Shown here piece by piece: positions 53,576-62,664 of a DNA stretch of 64,000 nucleotides. Positions within the stretch are counted from its first letter, which is position 1; the number at the start of each line of letters is the position of its first letter. The position numbers and the translations under genes were made by a program. This DNA is from Planctomycetota bacterium (GTDB lineage Bacteria; Planctomycetota; UBA1135; UBA2386), in NCBI GenBank assembly GCA_020638655.1, contig JACKIC010000006.1, positions 358,001 to 422,000 on the forward strand, written 5' to 3'. Below the pieces are notes generated by a model that had not been told where the DNA came from, did no database searches, and saw only the letters and a program-made list of their open reading frames with translations.

Positions 53576-54601
53576 ATGGTGCATCGCCTGCTGCAGATCC
53601 ACACGTCGGCCGCGACGACGACCAGCGTCCGCGACGTGCTGACGAAGTTCGAGCCGGTGTGGTGGCGCGAGCACGAGACGCAGGAGGACCGGGTGCTGTT
53701 CGAAGCGCTGGTCGAGGTGGGGCGCGAGCAGGAGCTGCTCGATTCGCTCGATCGCGCGCTGCAGGGTGACGAGCTCGCGCGGCTGCTGGTGTTGCCGGTG
53801 GAGGCGACGTTGCCGCGGTTGCCGGAGGCGCCGAAGCCCGACGAATCGGACGTCGAGCTGGCGCGCACGACGGGGCGCATCAGCCGCGAAGAACTGCGCG
53901 ACGACCTCGCATCGGCGAGCACGCTGTCGTGGACCTACGTGCTGATGGTGGTGCTCGCGGCGGGGGTGGTGATGATTGGGCTGGTGCGCGACTCGGCCGC
54001 GGTGGTGATCGGCGGCATGGTGCTGGCGCCGCTGCTCGGGCCCAACATCGCGCTCGCGTTCGCGGCGACGCTCGCCGACGGGGCGCTGGCGACCAAGGCG
54101 ATGCGCACGGGGCTCGTCGGGCTCGGCGTGGCGCTGGCGATGAGCTTGCTCGTGGGGCTGCTGGCGGGCGTGCCGCTCGACGCGAGCGGTGGCATCGCGT
54201 GCGCCGAGATCCGCGCGCGCACGGATCCGCACGTGCTCGATCTGCTGCTGGCGATGGCGGCCGGCATCGCGGGCGCGATGTCGTTCACGACGGCGCTGGC
54301 GGCGTCGCTGGTGGGGGTGATGGTGGCGGTGGCGCTGATGCCGCCGCTGGTGGTGTTCGGCATGTGCGCGGGCGCGGGGCGCTGGGTCGAGGCGGAGGGG
54401 GCGCTGGTGCTGCTGCTGACCAACCTGGTGTGCGTCGACCTCGCCGCGGTGGCGACGTTCCTGGTGCAGGCGATCCGGCCGCGCGACTGGTGGGACGTGC
54501 AGCGCAGCCGGCGGGTGGTGCGCGTGGTGGTGATCGCGCTGCTGGTGGCGCTGGCGGTGGTCTCGGTGCTGGTGGCGCTCGGACCGCACGCGCGGGGCTG
54601 A
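53576..54601 (+). CDS. DUF389 family membrane protein
   Basis: 341 residues from the ATG at 53576 (a GTG at 53567 is also possible). A cytoplasmic N-terminal domain of about 110 residues is followed by six or so membrane helices: YVLMVVLAAGVVMIGLVRD, AAVVIGGMVLAPLLGPNIAL, GLVGLGVALAMSLLVGLLAG and others. The motif DSAAVVIGGMVLAPLLGPN is the DUF389 signature. Family members (TIGR00341-like) have no settled function; transport is often guessed. Confidence 0.82.
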   Translation: MVHRLLQIHTSAATTTSVRDVLTKFEPVWWREHETQEDRVLFEALVEVGREQELLDSLDRALQGDELARLLVLPVEATLPRLPEAPKPDESDVELARTTGRISREELRDDLASASTLSWTYVLMVVLAAGVVMIGLVRDSAAVVIGGMVLAPLLGPNIALAFAATLADGALATKAMRTGLVGLGVALAMSLLVGLLAGVPLDASGGIACAEIRARTDPHVLDLLLAMAAGIAGAMSFTTALAASLVGVMVAVALMPPLVVFGMCAGAGRWVEAEGALVLLLTNLVCVDLAAVATFLVQAIRPRDWWDVQRSRRVVRVVVIALLVALAVVSVLVALGPHARG

Positions 54602-54697
54602 AGAAGGGCGTCGCAGCGATGTTCCGATCGGGCTGAACCGAAGACGCGACGTGCCGTTGGCGGCGCGTTCGTCCGCACCGCCCTCCCAGGAGTCCCC

Positions 54698-56395
54698 ATG
54701 CTCTCGCTGCGCCGTGGCCTGATCCTCGCGTCGATCCTGACCGCTCCTTCCGCGACGGTTCTCGCCCAGCAGGGTGCCGCGTCCAAGGTGGGCGCGGCCA
54801 TCGAGTTGCCCAAGCTGCTGCACCTGGGAACGGTGCCCGAGGGGCTGCCGGTGCTCGAAGTCGCCGCCGACGGAACGGTGCGGCGCGCCCAGCAGGACGC
54901 GCTCGGCGCCGCGTGTGTGCTGCGCATCGATCGCCGCGCCAACGCCAGCGCGGTTGGCGACCTGCTGGCGACGCTGCAGGCCGAAGGCGTCGCGCGGGTG
55001 CACCTGGCGGCGATCTTGCCCGACGGCAAGGCCGGCGGCTTCGAGCTGGGCCTTCCCGAGCACGAGGACGCGGCGGCGACGGTCGACCTGCGGCTGCATC
55101 GGCAGCGCGTGGGCGTGCCGGCGAGCAGCGTGGTGCCGTTGTTGCAGCGCATGCAGCGCGGCATGACCGAGCCGTTCGTGTTGCGTATCGACGCGCCGGG
55201 TGACGCGCCGTTCCAGCGGGTCGTCGACACGCTCGCGGCGCTGCAGCAGGCCGGGGTCCCCGCGACCGTGTTGCGTTGCCGCGAACCCGAGCCGCGCGCG
55301 GCCGGGGATGCCGGCAAGGAAGACCAGAACCGCGGCGCCTACGCGATCGATCTGGGGCCGTCGCCGTGGGTCGCGGTGTCACCGCGCGCCGTGCCGCAGC
55401 AGCGGCCGACGGTGGACGCGGGGCAGGTCGGCTGCGCGGGCAGGGCGCCGCAGGGGCGTCGGCAAGAGGTCGGCGGCGGCGCGGGTGGGCGCTACGGCGG
55501 CCGCGCCGGCGGCACGCAGCGCGCGTTGAGCGTCGACATCGTCGGCGGCCTCGACTGGCTCGCCGCGCAGCAGCGTCCAGAAGGGTGGTTCGCGGACGCG
55601 GACGGCGGGCCCGACGTCGGCGCGACGGCGCTGGCGATGCTGGTCGGGTTCGGCAACGGCGAGACCCTGATCAAGGGGCTGCACGTCGAGATGCTGCGGC
55701 GCGGGGTCGGTTGGCTGCTCGACCAGCAGCGCGACGACGGCACGTTCGGCAGCGACGGGCCCGGCAGCACGCGGCGCGACGCGCTCGCGACCTACGCGCT
55801 GGCCGAGGCCTACGGTCTGTCGCAGTGCCTGTTGCTGCGCGGCGGGCTCGAAGACGGGATCGCCGCGATCGGTCTGCGCGCCGGCGCCGACGGCGGCTAT
55901 TCGGACGGAGCGCCCAAGGCCGCCTCGGACAGCCGTTCGACGTCGCTGGTGATCGCCGCGTTCGGTTCGGCGGGGTTCTTCCGCGTCAAGGCACCGGCAC
56001 AGCCCGCCGAGATCGCCGCGTGGTTCACCGCGGTCGACGACGACGCGAACGCCAGCCAGGAAGCGATCGCCGCCGCGCTGTTCAGCCGCTTCTTCGCGGG
56101 CATGGACCCCAAGGAGACCAAGGGCATGCGCACCGCGGCCGAGCGGCTGGCCGCGATCGCGGTCGTCGACGATCCCTGGGCCTGCTACTGGACCACCTAC
56201 GCGCTCTATCAGAACGGCGGGGCGTCCTGGAAGGCGTGGAGCGGCAAGCTCGCGGCGGTCGGCGACGCGCAACGCGGGGACGGCGCGGCGAAGGGCAGTT
56301 GGGCCGCGGCCGGCGGCGAGTCGGTCGTGGCCACCACCTGCCTGCGCCTGCTGACGACGCAGGCCTATTACCGCTACGCGCGCCTGATCCGCTGA
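54698..56395 (+). CDS. Secreted protein: ExbD-like domain fused to terpene-cyclase/squalene-hopene-type helical repeats
   Basis: 565 residues with a signal peptide (GLILASILTAPSATVLAQ). Residues about 45-220 contain two ExbD/TolR-like beta-alpha units (AACVLRIDRRANASAVGDLL and EPFVLRIDAPGDAPFQRVVD). Then a Gly-rich linker and, from about residue 275, alpha/alpha-toroid repeats such as GGLDWLAAQQRPEGWFAD and RGVGWLLDQQRDDGTFGSDG, of the prenyltransferase/squalene-oxidase type. The QxxDGxxG-like pattern is present, but no DxDD acid motif is visible, so cyclase chemistry is doubtful. A binding role in the periplasm is more likely. Confidence 0.75.
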   Translation: MLSLRRGLILASILTAPSATVLAQQGAASKVGAAIELPKLLHLGTVPEGLPVLEVAADGTVRRAQQDALGAACVLRIDRRANASAVGDLLATLQAEGVARVHLAAILPDGKAGGFELGLPEHEDAAATVDLRLHRQRVGVPASSVVPLLQRMQRGMTEPFVLRIDAPGDAPFQRVVDTLAALQQAGVPATVLRCREPEPRAAGDAGKEDQNRGAYAIDLGPSPWVAVSPRAVPQQRPTVDAGQVGCAGRAPQGRRQEVGGGAGGRYGGRAGGTQRALSVDIVGGLDWLAAQQRPEGWFADADGGPDVGATALAMLVGFGNGETLIKGLHVEMLRRGVGWLLDQQRDDGTFGSDGPGSTRRDALATYALAEAYGLSQCLLLRGGLEDGIAAIGLRAGADGGYSDGAPKAASDSRSTSLVIAAFGSAGFFRVKAPAQPAEIAAWFTAVDDDANASQEAIAAALFSRFFAGMDPKETKGMRTAAERLAAIAVVDDPWACYWTTYALYQNGGASWKAWSGKLAAVGDAQRGDGAAKGSWAAAGGESVVATTCLRLLTTQAYYRYARLIR

Positions 56396-56400
56396 CGCAG

Positions 56401-57519
56401 TCAGTCGGCCGCGGCCGCGAGGTCTTCGGCGAGCCGTTCGCCGCGCAGCGCGGCCGTCGGCAGATCGGTGCACAGGTCGTCGGCGTCGAAGTCGAGCAGC
56501 ACGCCGGCGTGGTGCAGCGCCGCGAGCTGGCGTTCGCCGACGCCCGCGAGCACGAGGTGCCGGCCGTCCTCGCGCAGGTGCAGCATCAGCGCGCGCAATT
56601 CGAGCGCCGAACGGTCGCCCATCGCGCCGAGGTTGTCGAGGTCGAGCACGATCACGCGCACGTGGTCGTCGAGGGTGCTGGCCCAGTTGGCCAGGTCGGG
56701 CAGGCGGAAACGTTTGCCGTCGGCGGGCGGCTCGGCGTGGTAGATCGCGACGATCGGCGCGCCGTCGTGTTGGCCGGGGCGCAGTTCGACGGCGGCGATC
56801 GGCACCAGCAGGTCCTGCATCGTCAAGAAACCCAGGAACACCACCGCGGGCAGCATCGAGTAGGCCTCGAACAGGTCGAACGCGATCGTGCCCAGGCCCG
56901 CGCCGAGCGCGAAGCTCGCGAGGATGCTGGCGAGCATCAGGGCGCGCCACCGATCCTGCGTGGCGCGCGCGCCGGTGCGTGCGCGCCGGCGGCCGAGCCG
57001 GCCGAACGTCAGCTTGGACAGTTCGAGGCCGAGGTCGGTGACGACGCCGGTGACGTGGGTGGTGCGCACCACGCCGCCGCTGATGCGCGTGATGGTGGCG
57101 TTCTGCAGGCCCATGGCGAACGCCGGCAAGAACGTCAGCCACAGGCGCGCGTTGGCGGTCTGCAGGTTCGCGGTCGCCTGCCAGTCGATCAGCAGCGCGA
57201 ACCCGCCGAGCATCACGGCCTCGACGACCATCGGCAGCACGTAGATCGACTGCATGCGCCGCAGCCGGCCGAACTCGGTCATCGCGCCCGACGCGAACGC
57301 GCCGAGCAGGAACATGCCGAGCAGCCCGAGCAGGTAGCCGGTGTTGGTCCAGCGCAGCTCGGCGACTTCGACGCCGATCTGCGAGACCGTTCCCGACAGG
57401 TGCGACGTCACCTGGCCGCAGGTCAGCAGCGTCAGCGCGTTGGTATAGCCGGCGATCCACGACAGTGAGATCGCGAGCCGCGCCTGTTGCTGGAAGGAGT
57501 GGGCCTGGGCCTGGAACAT
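56401..57519 (-). CDS. DUF1275 (YoaK-like) membrane protein with C-terminal STAS-like domain
   Basis: 372 residues; ATG at 57519 (MFQAQAHSFQQQ). The N-terminal 230 residues form six or so helices of the DUF1275 type (SWIAGYTNALTLLTCGQVTS, LSGTVSQIGVEV, LTFLPAFAMGLQNATITRIS, TTHVTGVVTDLGLELSKLTF). The last 110 residues look like a STAS domain (VRVIVLDLDNLGAMGDRSA, LRALMLHLREDGRHLVLAGV) as seen in SulP transporters and anti-sigma antagonists. DUF1275 has no settled function; a STAS attachment suggests regulated transport. Confidence 0.75.
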   Translation of the reverse strand: MFQAQAHSFQQQARLAISLSWIAGYTNALTLLTCGQVTSHLSGTVSQIGVEVAELRWTNTGYLLGLLGMFLLGAFASGAMTEFGRLRRMQSIYVLPMVVEAVMLGGFALLIDWQATANLQTANARLWLTFLPAFAMGLQNATITRISGGVVRTTHVTGVVTDLGLELSKLTFGRLGRRRARTGARATQDRWRALMLASILASFALGAGLGTIAFDLFEAYSMLPAVVFLGFLTMQDLLVPIAAVELRPGQHDGAPIVAIYHAEPPADGKRFRLPDLANWASTLDDHVRVIVLDLDNLGAMGDRSALELRALMLHLREDGRHLVLAGVGERQLAALHHAGVLLDFDADDLCTDLPTAALRGERLAEDLAAAAD

Positions 57520-57546
57520 GCTGACCGAGGGCGGAAGACTACCGCC

Positions 57547-59112
57547 GTGCTCCTGGCCCGCCTCCTGTATTGGACGATGCCCGCGGTGCTCCTGGTGTGG
57601 GCCGTGGCCGGAGTGCGCGTGCTGCGCACAGCGCCCGGCTGGCGCCGCGCGCTGCTCGGCGCCTGGCCGATCGCGCTGCTCGCGGCAGCGCTGACCGTCG
57701 CCGTCGCCGTGCTGCTGCCGCCCGCGATGCGCATGCAGTTCGACGAGACCAGCCTGTGCGGCACCGCGCAGAACATGCACGAGCACCGCCTGGCGATGAT
57801 GACGATGGCCGCGGTGCCGGGACAGGACGGCGCGCTGCAGGTGCTCGACTACAACCTCGACAAGCGGCCGCCGCTGTTCCCGTTCCTGGTCAGCGTGCTG
57901 CACGACCTCACGGGCTACCGCGTCGCCAATGCGTTCGTGGTCAACCTGGGGTTGCTGTTCGGCCTGCTGACCGTGCTCGGCGCCGCGGTGCGCGCGCGGC
58001 TGGGCCTGCTCGCCGGGCTCGCCGCGCCGCTGCTGGCGGTGGCCGTGCCGCTGCTGCCGTGGGTGGCGACGAGCGCGGGCTTCGAACTGCTCGCGGCGTT
58101 CCTGTTGCTGGTCGTGATCCTGGCGGCCGACGCCGCGGTGCGGGACCCGACCGCCGAGCGCATCGGCTGGCTGCTCGCCAACGGGCTGCTGTTCGCGCAG
58201 GCGCGGTACGAGTCGATCGTGGTGTTCGCGGTGGTGCTCGCGCTGGTCGGCTGGCGCGTGCGCAGCCGGTTGTGGGCGCCCGGCACCCGGTGGCTCTGGG
58301 GGCTGTCCCCCCTACTGCTGGCTTGCGTGGTGCTGCAGATGTGGCACTCGCGGGATCCGGGCTTCTACCTCGAGTCGGGCGGGGCGCCGCTCGTCGGGCT
58401 GGGCAACTTCACGGGGCACGTCGGGCCGTTTCTCGCCACCTTCTTCGCCCCGTCGCTGCAAGGTGTCCTGCTGGGGGCACCCGCGCTCGCCGGACTGCTG
58501 GCTTGGATGTGGTTGCTCGCGCGCCGCCGCACCTCGTTCTTCGATCTGCTCGCGATCGTCCCGACGCTCGCGGCGACCGCGATCGTGCTCGCCTGGTTCT
58601 ACGGCGACGTGACCGAACCCACCGCGCTGCGCCTGTTCCTGCCGGTCGCCGTGCTCGGCGGCGTCGCCCCGCTGCTGTTGCTGCGCGCGGTGGACGCGCG
58701 TTGGATGCATACGCTCGTGCTGGCCGGAGCCGCGCTGCTCGCGGGGCTGCGGCTGCCGCTGCTCGCGATCGGCCAGGTCCTGCCCAAGGCGCTCGCGCCG
58801 GCCGTGCTCGAGGTCGTCGACGCTGCGCTGCGGCGCGCCGGGCCCGACCCGAAGACCACCGTCGTCGTGACCAGCGTGGCGCAGTACGTGCTGCTGCGCG
58901 GCCAGCCGGCGATGCCCGCCAACGCGCTGCAGCAGCGCGGCGCGGGCGCGGCGAAGGGGTTGCTGTTCGTCACGACGCCGCTCGACGCGCAGCTCGCGCC
59001 TTGGTTCGGCGACGTGGCGGAGCTGGTGCGGCGGTCGGGCGCGGTGCGCGAGTTCGAGGTGCGCGACGCGCGCGGGGAACTCGCGGTCGCGGTCTATTGG
59101 CTGTTCCGCTGA
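57547..59112 (+). CDS. Multi-pass membrane protein, GT39/ArnT-like glycosyltransferase fold
   Basis: About 521 residues from a GTG at 57547 (an ATG at 57577 is possible). Ten or more membrane helices. After the first helices comes MRMQFDETSLCGTAQNMHEH, where the acidic DE pair sits in the first periplasmic loop as in GT39/GT83 lipid-linked sugar transferases, and then YNLDKRPPLFPFLVSVLHDL with the conserved PPLxP-like turn. The C-terminal 100 residues are soluble (VVVTSVAQYVLLRGQP). Probable role: sugar transfer to lipid or protein at the membrane. Its 5' end is close to the divergent DUF1275 gene (27 bp between the starts). Confidence 0.75.
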   Translation: MLLARLLYWTMPAVLLVWAVAGVRVLRTAPGWRRALLGAWPIALLAAALTVAVAVLLPPAMRMQFDETSLCGTAQNMHEHRLAMMTMAAVPGQDGALQVLDYNLDKRPPLFPFLVSVLHDLTGYRVANAFVVNLGLLFGLLTVLGAAVRARLGLLAGLAAPLLAVAVPLLPWVATSAGFELLAAFLLLVVILAADAAVRDPTAERIGWLLANGLLFAQARYESIVVFAVVLALVGWRVRSRLWAPGTRWLWGLSPLLLACVVLQMWHSRDPGFYLESGGAPLVGLGNFTGHVGPFLATFFAPSLQGVLLGAPALAGLLAWMWLLARRRTSFFDLLAIVPTLAATAIVLAWFYGDVTEPTALRLFLPVAVLGGVAPLLLLRAVDARWMHTLVLAGAALLAGLRLPLLAIGQVLPKALAPAVLEVVDAALRRAGPDPKTTVVVTSVAQYVLLRGQPAMPANALQQRGAGAAKGLLFVTTPLDAQLAPWFGDVAELVRRSGAVREFEVRDARGELAVAVYWLFR

Positions 59113-59128
59113 CCCTTCCGTGATGGGC

Positions 59129-59557
59129 TCAAGCCCCTGGCTTGGCCAGGTACTTGGCGATGACGGTCGAGAAGGCGCTGAAGGCCTCGATTCCCGCAGG
59201 CAGCTCGCGCCAGATGCGCTCGAAATCGACCGAGGCATAGCCGTGCGCGATGCGATTGCGGAGCGCGGCCATGCCCTCGAGCCGAGTGCTGGTGTCTGCA
59301 TCGAGCAGGCCGTGGTTGCTGAGCACCCGGAACGCATCGGCATAGGTCGCCGGGACCCCGAGTTTGTCATCGGCGGCGATGTGCATGGCGATGTCGAGCG
59401 CTGTTTGCACGCAAACCACCAGGCTCATGGCGATGGCATCCTGAAGGTCGAGGTCGCGCCCGAACTCGGCGGCGGTCGCAGGTCGCCTCCGCGCCAGGCG
59501 AGCGAGGTGATCGCGCAGAGTCGACAGCTTGCGCAGGACGATCTCGGGCGCGGTCAT
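59129..59557 (-). CDS. hepT: HepT-like HEPN toxin (DUF86)
   Basis: 142 residues; ATG overlaps the mntA stop by four bases. The HEPN RNase motif is LRNRIAHGYASVDFERIW (R-x4-H-x-Y), with the Tyr that in studied pairs is AMPylated by MntA. The N-terminal helical bundle contains DLQDAIAMSLVVCVQTALDI. HepT is an RNase toxin held inactive by its partner antitoxin. Second gene of the pair. Confidence 0.9.
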   Translation of the reverse strand: MTAPEIVLRKLSTLRDHLARLARRRPATAAEFGRDLDLQDAIAMSLVVCVQTALDIAMHIAADDKLGVPATYADAFRVLSNHGLLDADTSTRLEGMAALRNRIAHGYASVDFERIWRELPAGIEAFSAFSTVIAKYLAKPGA

Positions 59558-59970
59558 GACGCGGCCTTCCCGGCGCTCTCCGCGAGCCGGCGACGGAAGA
59601 GCTCGGTGGCCTCTTGGAATGCCGGCTCGAAGTCGAGGTATTCGATCGTCGCCTCGACCTTGAACCGGGTGAACGCGGCCTGGTCGCCGTAGACCAGTTG
59701 GCCGTCGCGCGCGATCTCCATGCGGCAAATGGTCGAGGTGCGATCGGTGCGCACGAGATCGACCTCGCGGCCGAGCGTTCGGGTCAGGGCCACCTGCAAG
59801 GCGAGTTCGTCGGCCAACTCCACGTCCCGATCCACGGGCAGCCAGGCGATGTCGAAGTCGCTGTCGTCGCGAGCTTCACCCTTGGCTCGAGATCCGAAGA
59901 GCACCGCGAACCGGATCTTTGGGCCGGCATTGAAGGCGCGGCGGACACGTTCGTGATCGAGGGTGTGCAA
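59554..59970 (-). CDS. mntA: MntA-like minimal nucleotidyltransferase antitoxin
   Basis: 138 residues. The NTase motif GSRAKGEARDDSDFDIAW (GSxxxGxxxxxSDxD) is at about residues 26-43, and EVDLVRTD carries the third acidic residue. MntA-type enzymes inactivate HepT by adding AMP to its tyrosine. It is encoded first with a four-base overlap onto hepT, the usual arrangement of the HEPN/MNT toxin-antitoxin system. Confidence 0.9.
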   Translation of the reverse strand: MHTLDHERVRRAFNAGPKIRFAVLFGSRAKGEARDDSDFDIAWLPVDRDVELADELALQVALTRTLGREVDLVRTDRTSTICRMEIARDGQLVYGDQAAFTRFKVEATIEYLDFEPAFQEATELFRRRLAESAGKAAS

Positions 59971-60021
59971 GACCCGCGCAGCCTAATCGCTGTCGCGGCG
60001 AGCGTCACGCCCACATACCGG

Positions 60022-60561
60022 CTAGCCCGCTGACTCCTCACCCGCTGCCGCGAGCTCGCGCCCGGCGTGGCCCCAGTGGACCTCGCTGCGCTCGTTGGTG
60101 CCGCCGAAGCGCTCGGCCATGACCGCGGCGCGGTGGCGGAAGATGCGCTCGACGTCGCGGCGCACGAACAGGTTCATGATCGCGCCCGCGAGCGGGCCGC
60201 CCTTGGGCCGCATCACGACCTCGTCGCCGAGCACGGTGCCGCCGTCGCACGGGGTGAACGTGTGGGTGTGGTGCCACAAGGCATAGGGGCCGCGCAGCTG
60301 TTCGTCGGCGAACGCGTAGGGCGGCTCCCAGCGGGCGATGCGCGTGCGCCAGCGCAGCGGCAGGCCGTGCAGCCGGATGCGGTAGTCGATCAGCGTGCCG
60401 ACGGCCATCGGGATCGGGCCGGGCGTGAGGATCGAGAACGACAGCCACGCCGGCGTCAGCAGCTCGAGGTTGTGGGCGTCGGCGAAGAAGCCGAACACCT
60501 CTTGCGGTGGGTGCGGCACCCACAGCTTGGAACGCAACCGCCAGGTCTTCACGGCGGGCAT
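60022..60561 (-). CDS. SRPBCC-fold (cyclase/dehydrase-like) protein
   Basis: 179 residues from the ATG at 60561. The helix-grip fold is indicated by SKLWVPHPPQEVFGFFADAH, LELLTPAWLSFSILTPGP, RIARWEPPYAFADEQLRGPY and WHHTHTFTPCDGGTVLGDEV, the pattern of the polyketide-cyclase/START-like superfamily that binds hydrophobic ligands. The ending (RRDVERIFRHRAAVMAERFG) forms the long C-terminal helix. Ligand unknown. The stop lies 51 bp from the MntA start and the gene is upstream of it on the same strand. Confidence 0.78.
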   Translation of the reverse strand: MPAVKTWRLRSKLWVPHPPQEVFGFFADAHNLELLTPAWLSFSILTPGPIPMAVGTLIDYRIRLHGLPLRWRTRIARWEPPYAFADEQLRGPYALWHHTHTFTPCDGGTVLGDEVVMRPKGGPLAGAIMNLFVRRDVERIFRHRAAVMAERFGGTNERSEVHWGHAGRELAAAGEESAG

Positions 60562-60665
60562 TTCGCCGCTGGCCGCGCGGTGGATGCGCCGCCTTGCCTC
60601 TAGAACCGGAGTCGCGCCTCTTGGGCGCGACGAGGTCCTGAGCGAGTCCGCGCCAGCGGCCTCGC

Positions 60666-61580
60666 TCAGAACCGGACCAGGAAGTCGAACGTGATGCGCT
60701 GGTCCATGATGTCCTTGTCCTTGTCGGTCAGCGCGAACTCGTAGACGAGGCCCAGCTCGAAGCGCTGGTCGATCTCGCAGCGGGCGCCCAGCCCCATCCA
60801 CGCGACGAAGTCGTCGGCGGGCTGCGAACCGAGGTTGGCGTAGTCGAGGCCGCCGACGTTGAGCGCGGTGGCGCCGTCGGTCAGGTAGTGCACGCCGTGC
60901 ACTTCGGCGACCGGCGCGAACACGGCGCGCTGGCCCGGGTTGATGTCGTAGTCGAGGTGCAGGTCCCAATGGCCGACGGTGTTGCCCTTGTCGTCGTCGA
61001 ACGGCACGCGCACGGTACCGTTGCCGACCAGGTGCAGGTCGCGCCAGCCCTTGGCGAAGCTGACGAAGGGGCTGACCTCCTGCACGCCGCCCTGCAGCAC
61101 GGCGCGGGTGCCGTTGGAGGCCTGGTAGCGGATGCCGGGCGTGAACACGAAGTCCTGGGCGCGGTTGCTGTAGGCGACCCACTTGAGGCCGAGCGCGAGG
61201 TCGTTCCAGCCCTCGTCCTCGATGATGCCCGAGTTGAGGTCGCTGTAGCCGTCCTTGGTGGCGATCAGGCCGACGCGCTCGCTGAGGGCGAGGCGCGCCT
61301 GCAGCGCGTAGACGTTGAGGTCGCCGCCGGCGAGGGTCGAGCCGTCCGAGAACTCGTGGTGCAGGTAGAGGAACCGCAGGTTGGTGTCGTTGAACGGCGA
61401 CTCGAAGTAGATCGGCTGGCCGATCGGTTCGTGGAACTTCTCGAAGCCGCGCAGGCCGGTGACGAAGCCGGTGGGCAGGTTGGTGGAGCCCTGGGCGAGC
61501 GCGGTGCCGGCGAGGCCGGCGGTCAGGGCCGCGGTGAGGAGCGCCGAGGGGAGGCGACGAAGGGAGGTGGTTTGGGCCAT
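60666..61580 (-). CDS. Exported outer-membrane beta-barrel-like protein
   Basis: 304 residues from the ATG at 61580; signal peptide SALLTAALTAGLAGTALAQG. The mature part has many amphipathic strands (LRFLYLHHEFSDGSTLAGG, LNVYALQARLALSERVGLI, WNDLALGLKWVAYSNRAQDF, QRFELGLVYEFALTDKDKD) and ends with the aromatic tail ITFDFLVRF expected of a BAM substrate. It probably forms a porin or lipid-interacting barrel. No specific family name. Confidence 0.72.
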   Translation of the reverse strand: MAQTTSLRRLPSALLTAALTAGLAGTALAQGSTNLPTGFVTGLRGFEKFHEPIGQPIYFESPFNDTNLRFLYLHHEFSDGSTLAGGDLNVYALQARLALSERVGLIATKDGYSDLNSGIIEDEGWNDLALGLKWVAYSNRAQDFVFTPGIRYQASNGTRAVLQGGVQEVSPFVSFAKGWRDLHLVGNGTVRVPFDDDKGNTVGHWDLHLDYDINPGQRAVFAPVAEVHGVHYLTDGATALNVGGLDYANLGSQPADDFVAWMGLGARCEIDQRFELGLVYEFALTDKDKDIMDQRITFDFLVRF

Positions 61581-61922
61581 GATTCTCTCGCAAGCTCCTG
61601 TGACAGAGCGATTTTCGTGCGATCTGCGACTGCGCACCATGCTCGCGCCGGCTGCGCATCCGGCTGGACGATGCTACCGACTTCGGCTGCCACGGAACCG
61701 CCCGGAGTTTTGTCGCGCCGGCGTCGTTACGCGCCGTTCGCAGCGGACCCGGGTGGCCCCTCCCGAGTCCAAGTCCCGGCCAGCCGCGTCGTTGCGCGGT
61801 GCCGGAACGACGGCTAAGGGTGGTCCCCCCGATTTCGTCGGTGGTGGCCCGCGCCCTGGCTGAGTCCGCGCGTGGCTGCCCGACTTCGTTCCCTTCCGTC
61901 CGAACTCCCTCATCGCACTGTC
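61581..61922. other. Divergent intergenic region
   Basis: 342 bp between the outer-membrane protein start and the ABC ATPase start. It must hold the promoters of both genes. I see no gene, repeat or recognisable operator in it; it is GC-rich like its surroundings. Confidence 0.5.
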
Positions 61923-62654
61923 ATGACCGAACGCGAAGCCATGATCGAGGCGATCGACCTGTGCAAGCACTACGGGTCCTTCGCCGCCATCGACAACCTG
62001 ACGTTCACGATCCGCCGCGGCGAAGTCGTCGCCTTCCTCGGCCCCAACGGCGCGGGCAAGTCGACGACCATGAAGGTGCTGACCGGCTACCTCGCGCCGA
62101 CGTCGGGCACCGCGCGGCTGTGCGGCATCGATGTGGTCCAGGATCGAGTGCGCGCCGCCGAGAAGCTCGGCTACCTGCCCGAGAACGGCCCGCTGTATCC
62201 GGAGATGACGGCGCGCGAGCTGCTGACGTTCTTCGGCCAGGCGCGCGGCATGAGCGGCAGCCGGATCGCGGAGCGGCTCGACTACGTGACCCAGGAGTGC
62301 GACCTGCACGAACTGCTCGACAAGCCGATCGGCACGTGCAGCAAGGGGCAGAAGCAGCGCGTCGGCATGGCCAACGCCCTGTTCCACGACCCCGAGGTGC
62401 TGATCATGGACGAGCCGACCACGGGCCTCGACCCCAATCAGATCCGCCACGTGCGCGAGCTGGTCAAGAAGCTCGGCCAGACGCGCACGATCCTGCTGTC
62501 GACGCACCTGTTCCAGGAGGTCGACGCGATGGCCGGGCGCGTGTTGCTCGTCGACGAGGGCAAGTTGGCCTTCGACGGCACGCCCGAGGAGTTCAAGGCT
62601 CGCGGCGCGGGCAAGATGGACGAGGCCTTCCACACCCTTACCGCCCACAGCTGA
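61923..62654 (+). CDS. ABC transporter ATP-binding protein (GldA-like)
   Basis: 243 residues from the ATG at 61923 (61941 is an alternative). Walker A is FLGPNGAGKSTTMKVLTGYL, signature CSKGQKQRVGMANALFHDP, Walker B LIMDEPTTGLDPNQ, and switch His in LLSTHLFQEVDAMA. The gene immediately precedes a GldF-GldG-type fusion (10 bp apart), so the pair matches the GldAFG-like exporter known from gliding bacteria and common in planctomycetes, where its substrate is unknown. Confidence 0.9.
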   Translation: MTEREAMIEAIDLCKHYGSFAAIDNLTFTIRRGEVVAFLGPNGAGKSTTMKVLTGYLAPTSGTARLCGIDVVQDRVRAAEKLGYLPENGPLYPEMTARELLTFFGQARGMSGSRIAERLDYVTQECDLHELLDKPIGTCSKGQKQRVGMANALFHDPEVLIMDEPTTGLDPNQIRHVRELVKKLGQTRTILLSTHLFQEVDAMAGRVLLVDEGKLAFDGTPEEFKARGAGKMDEAFHTLTAHS

Positions 62655-62664
62655 GCGCACACCC

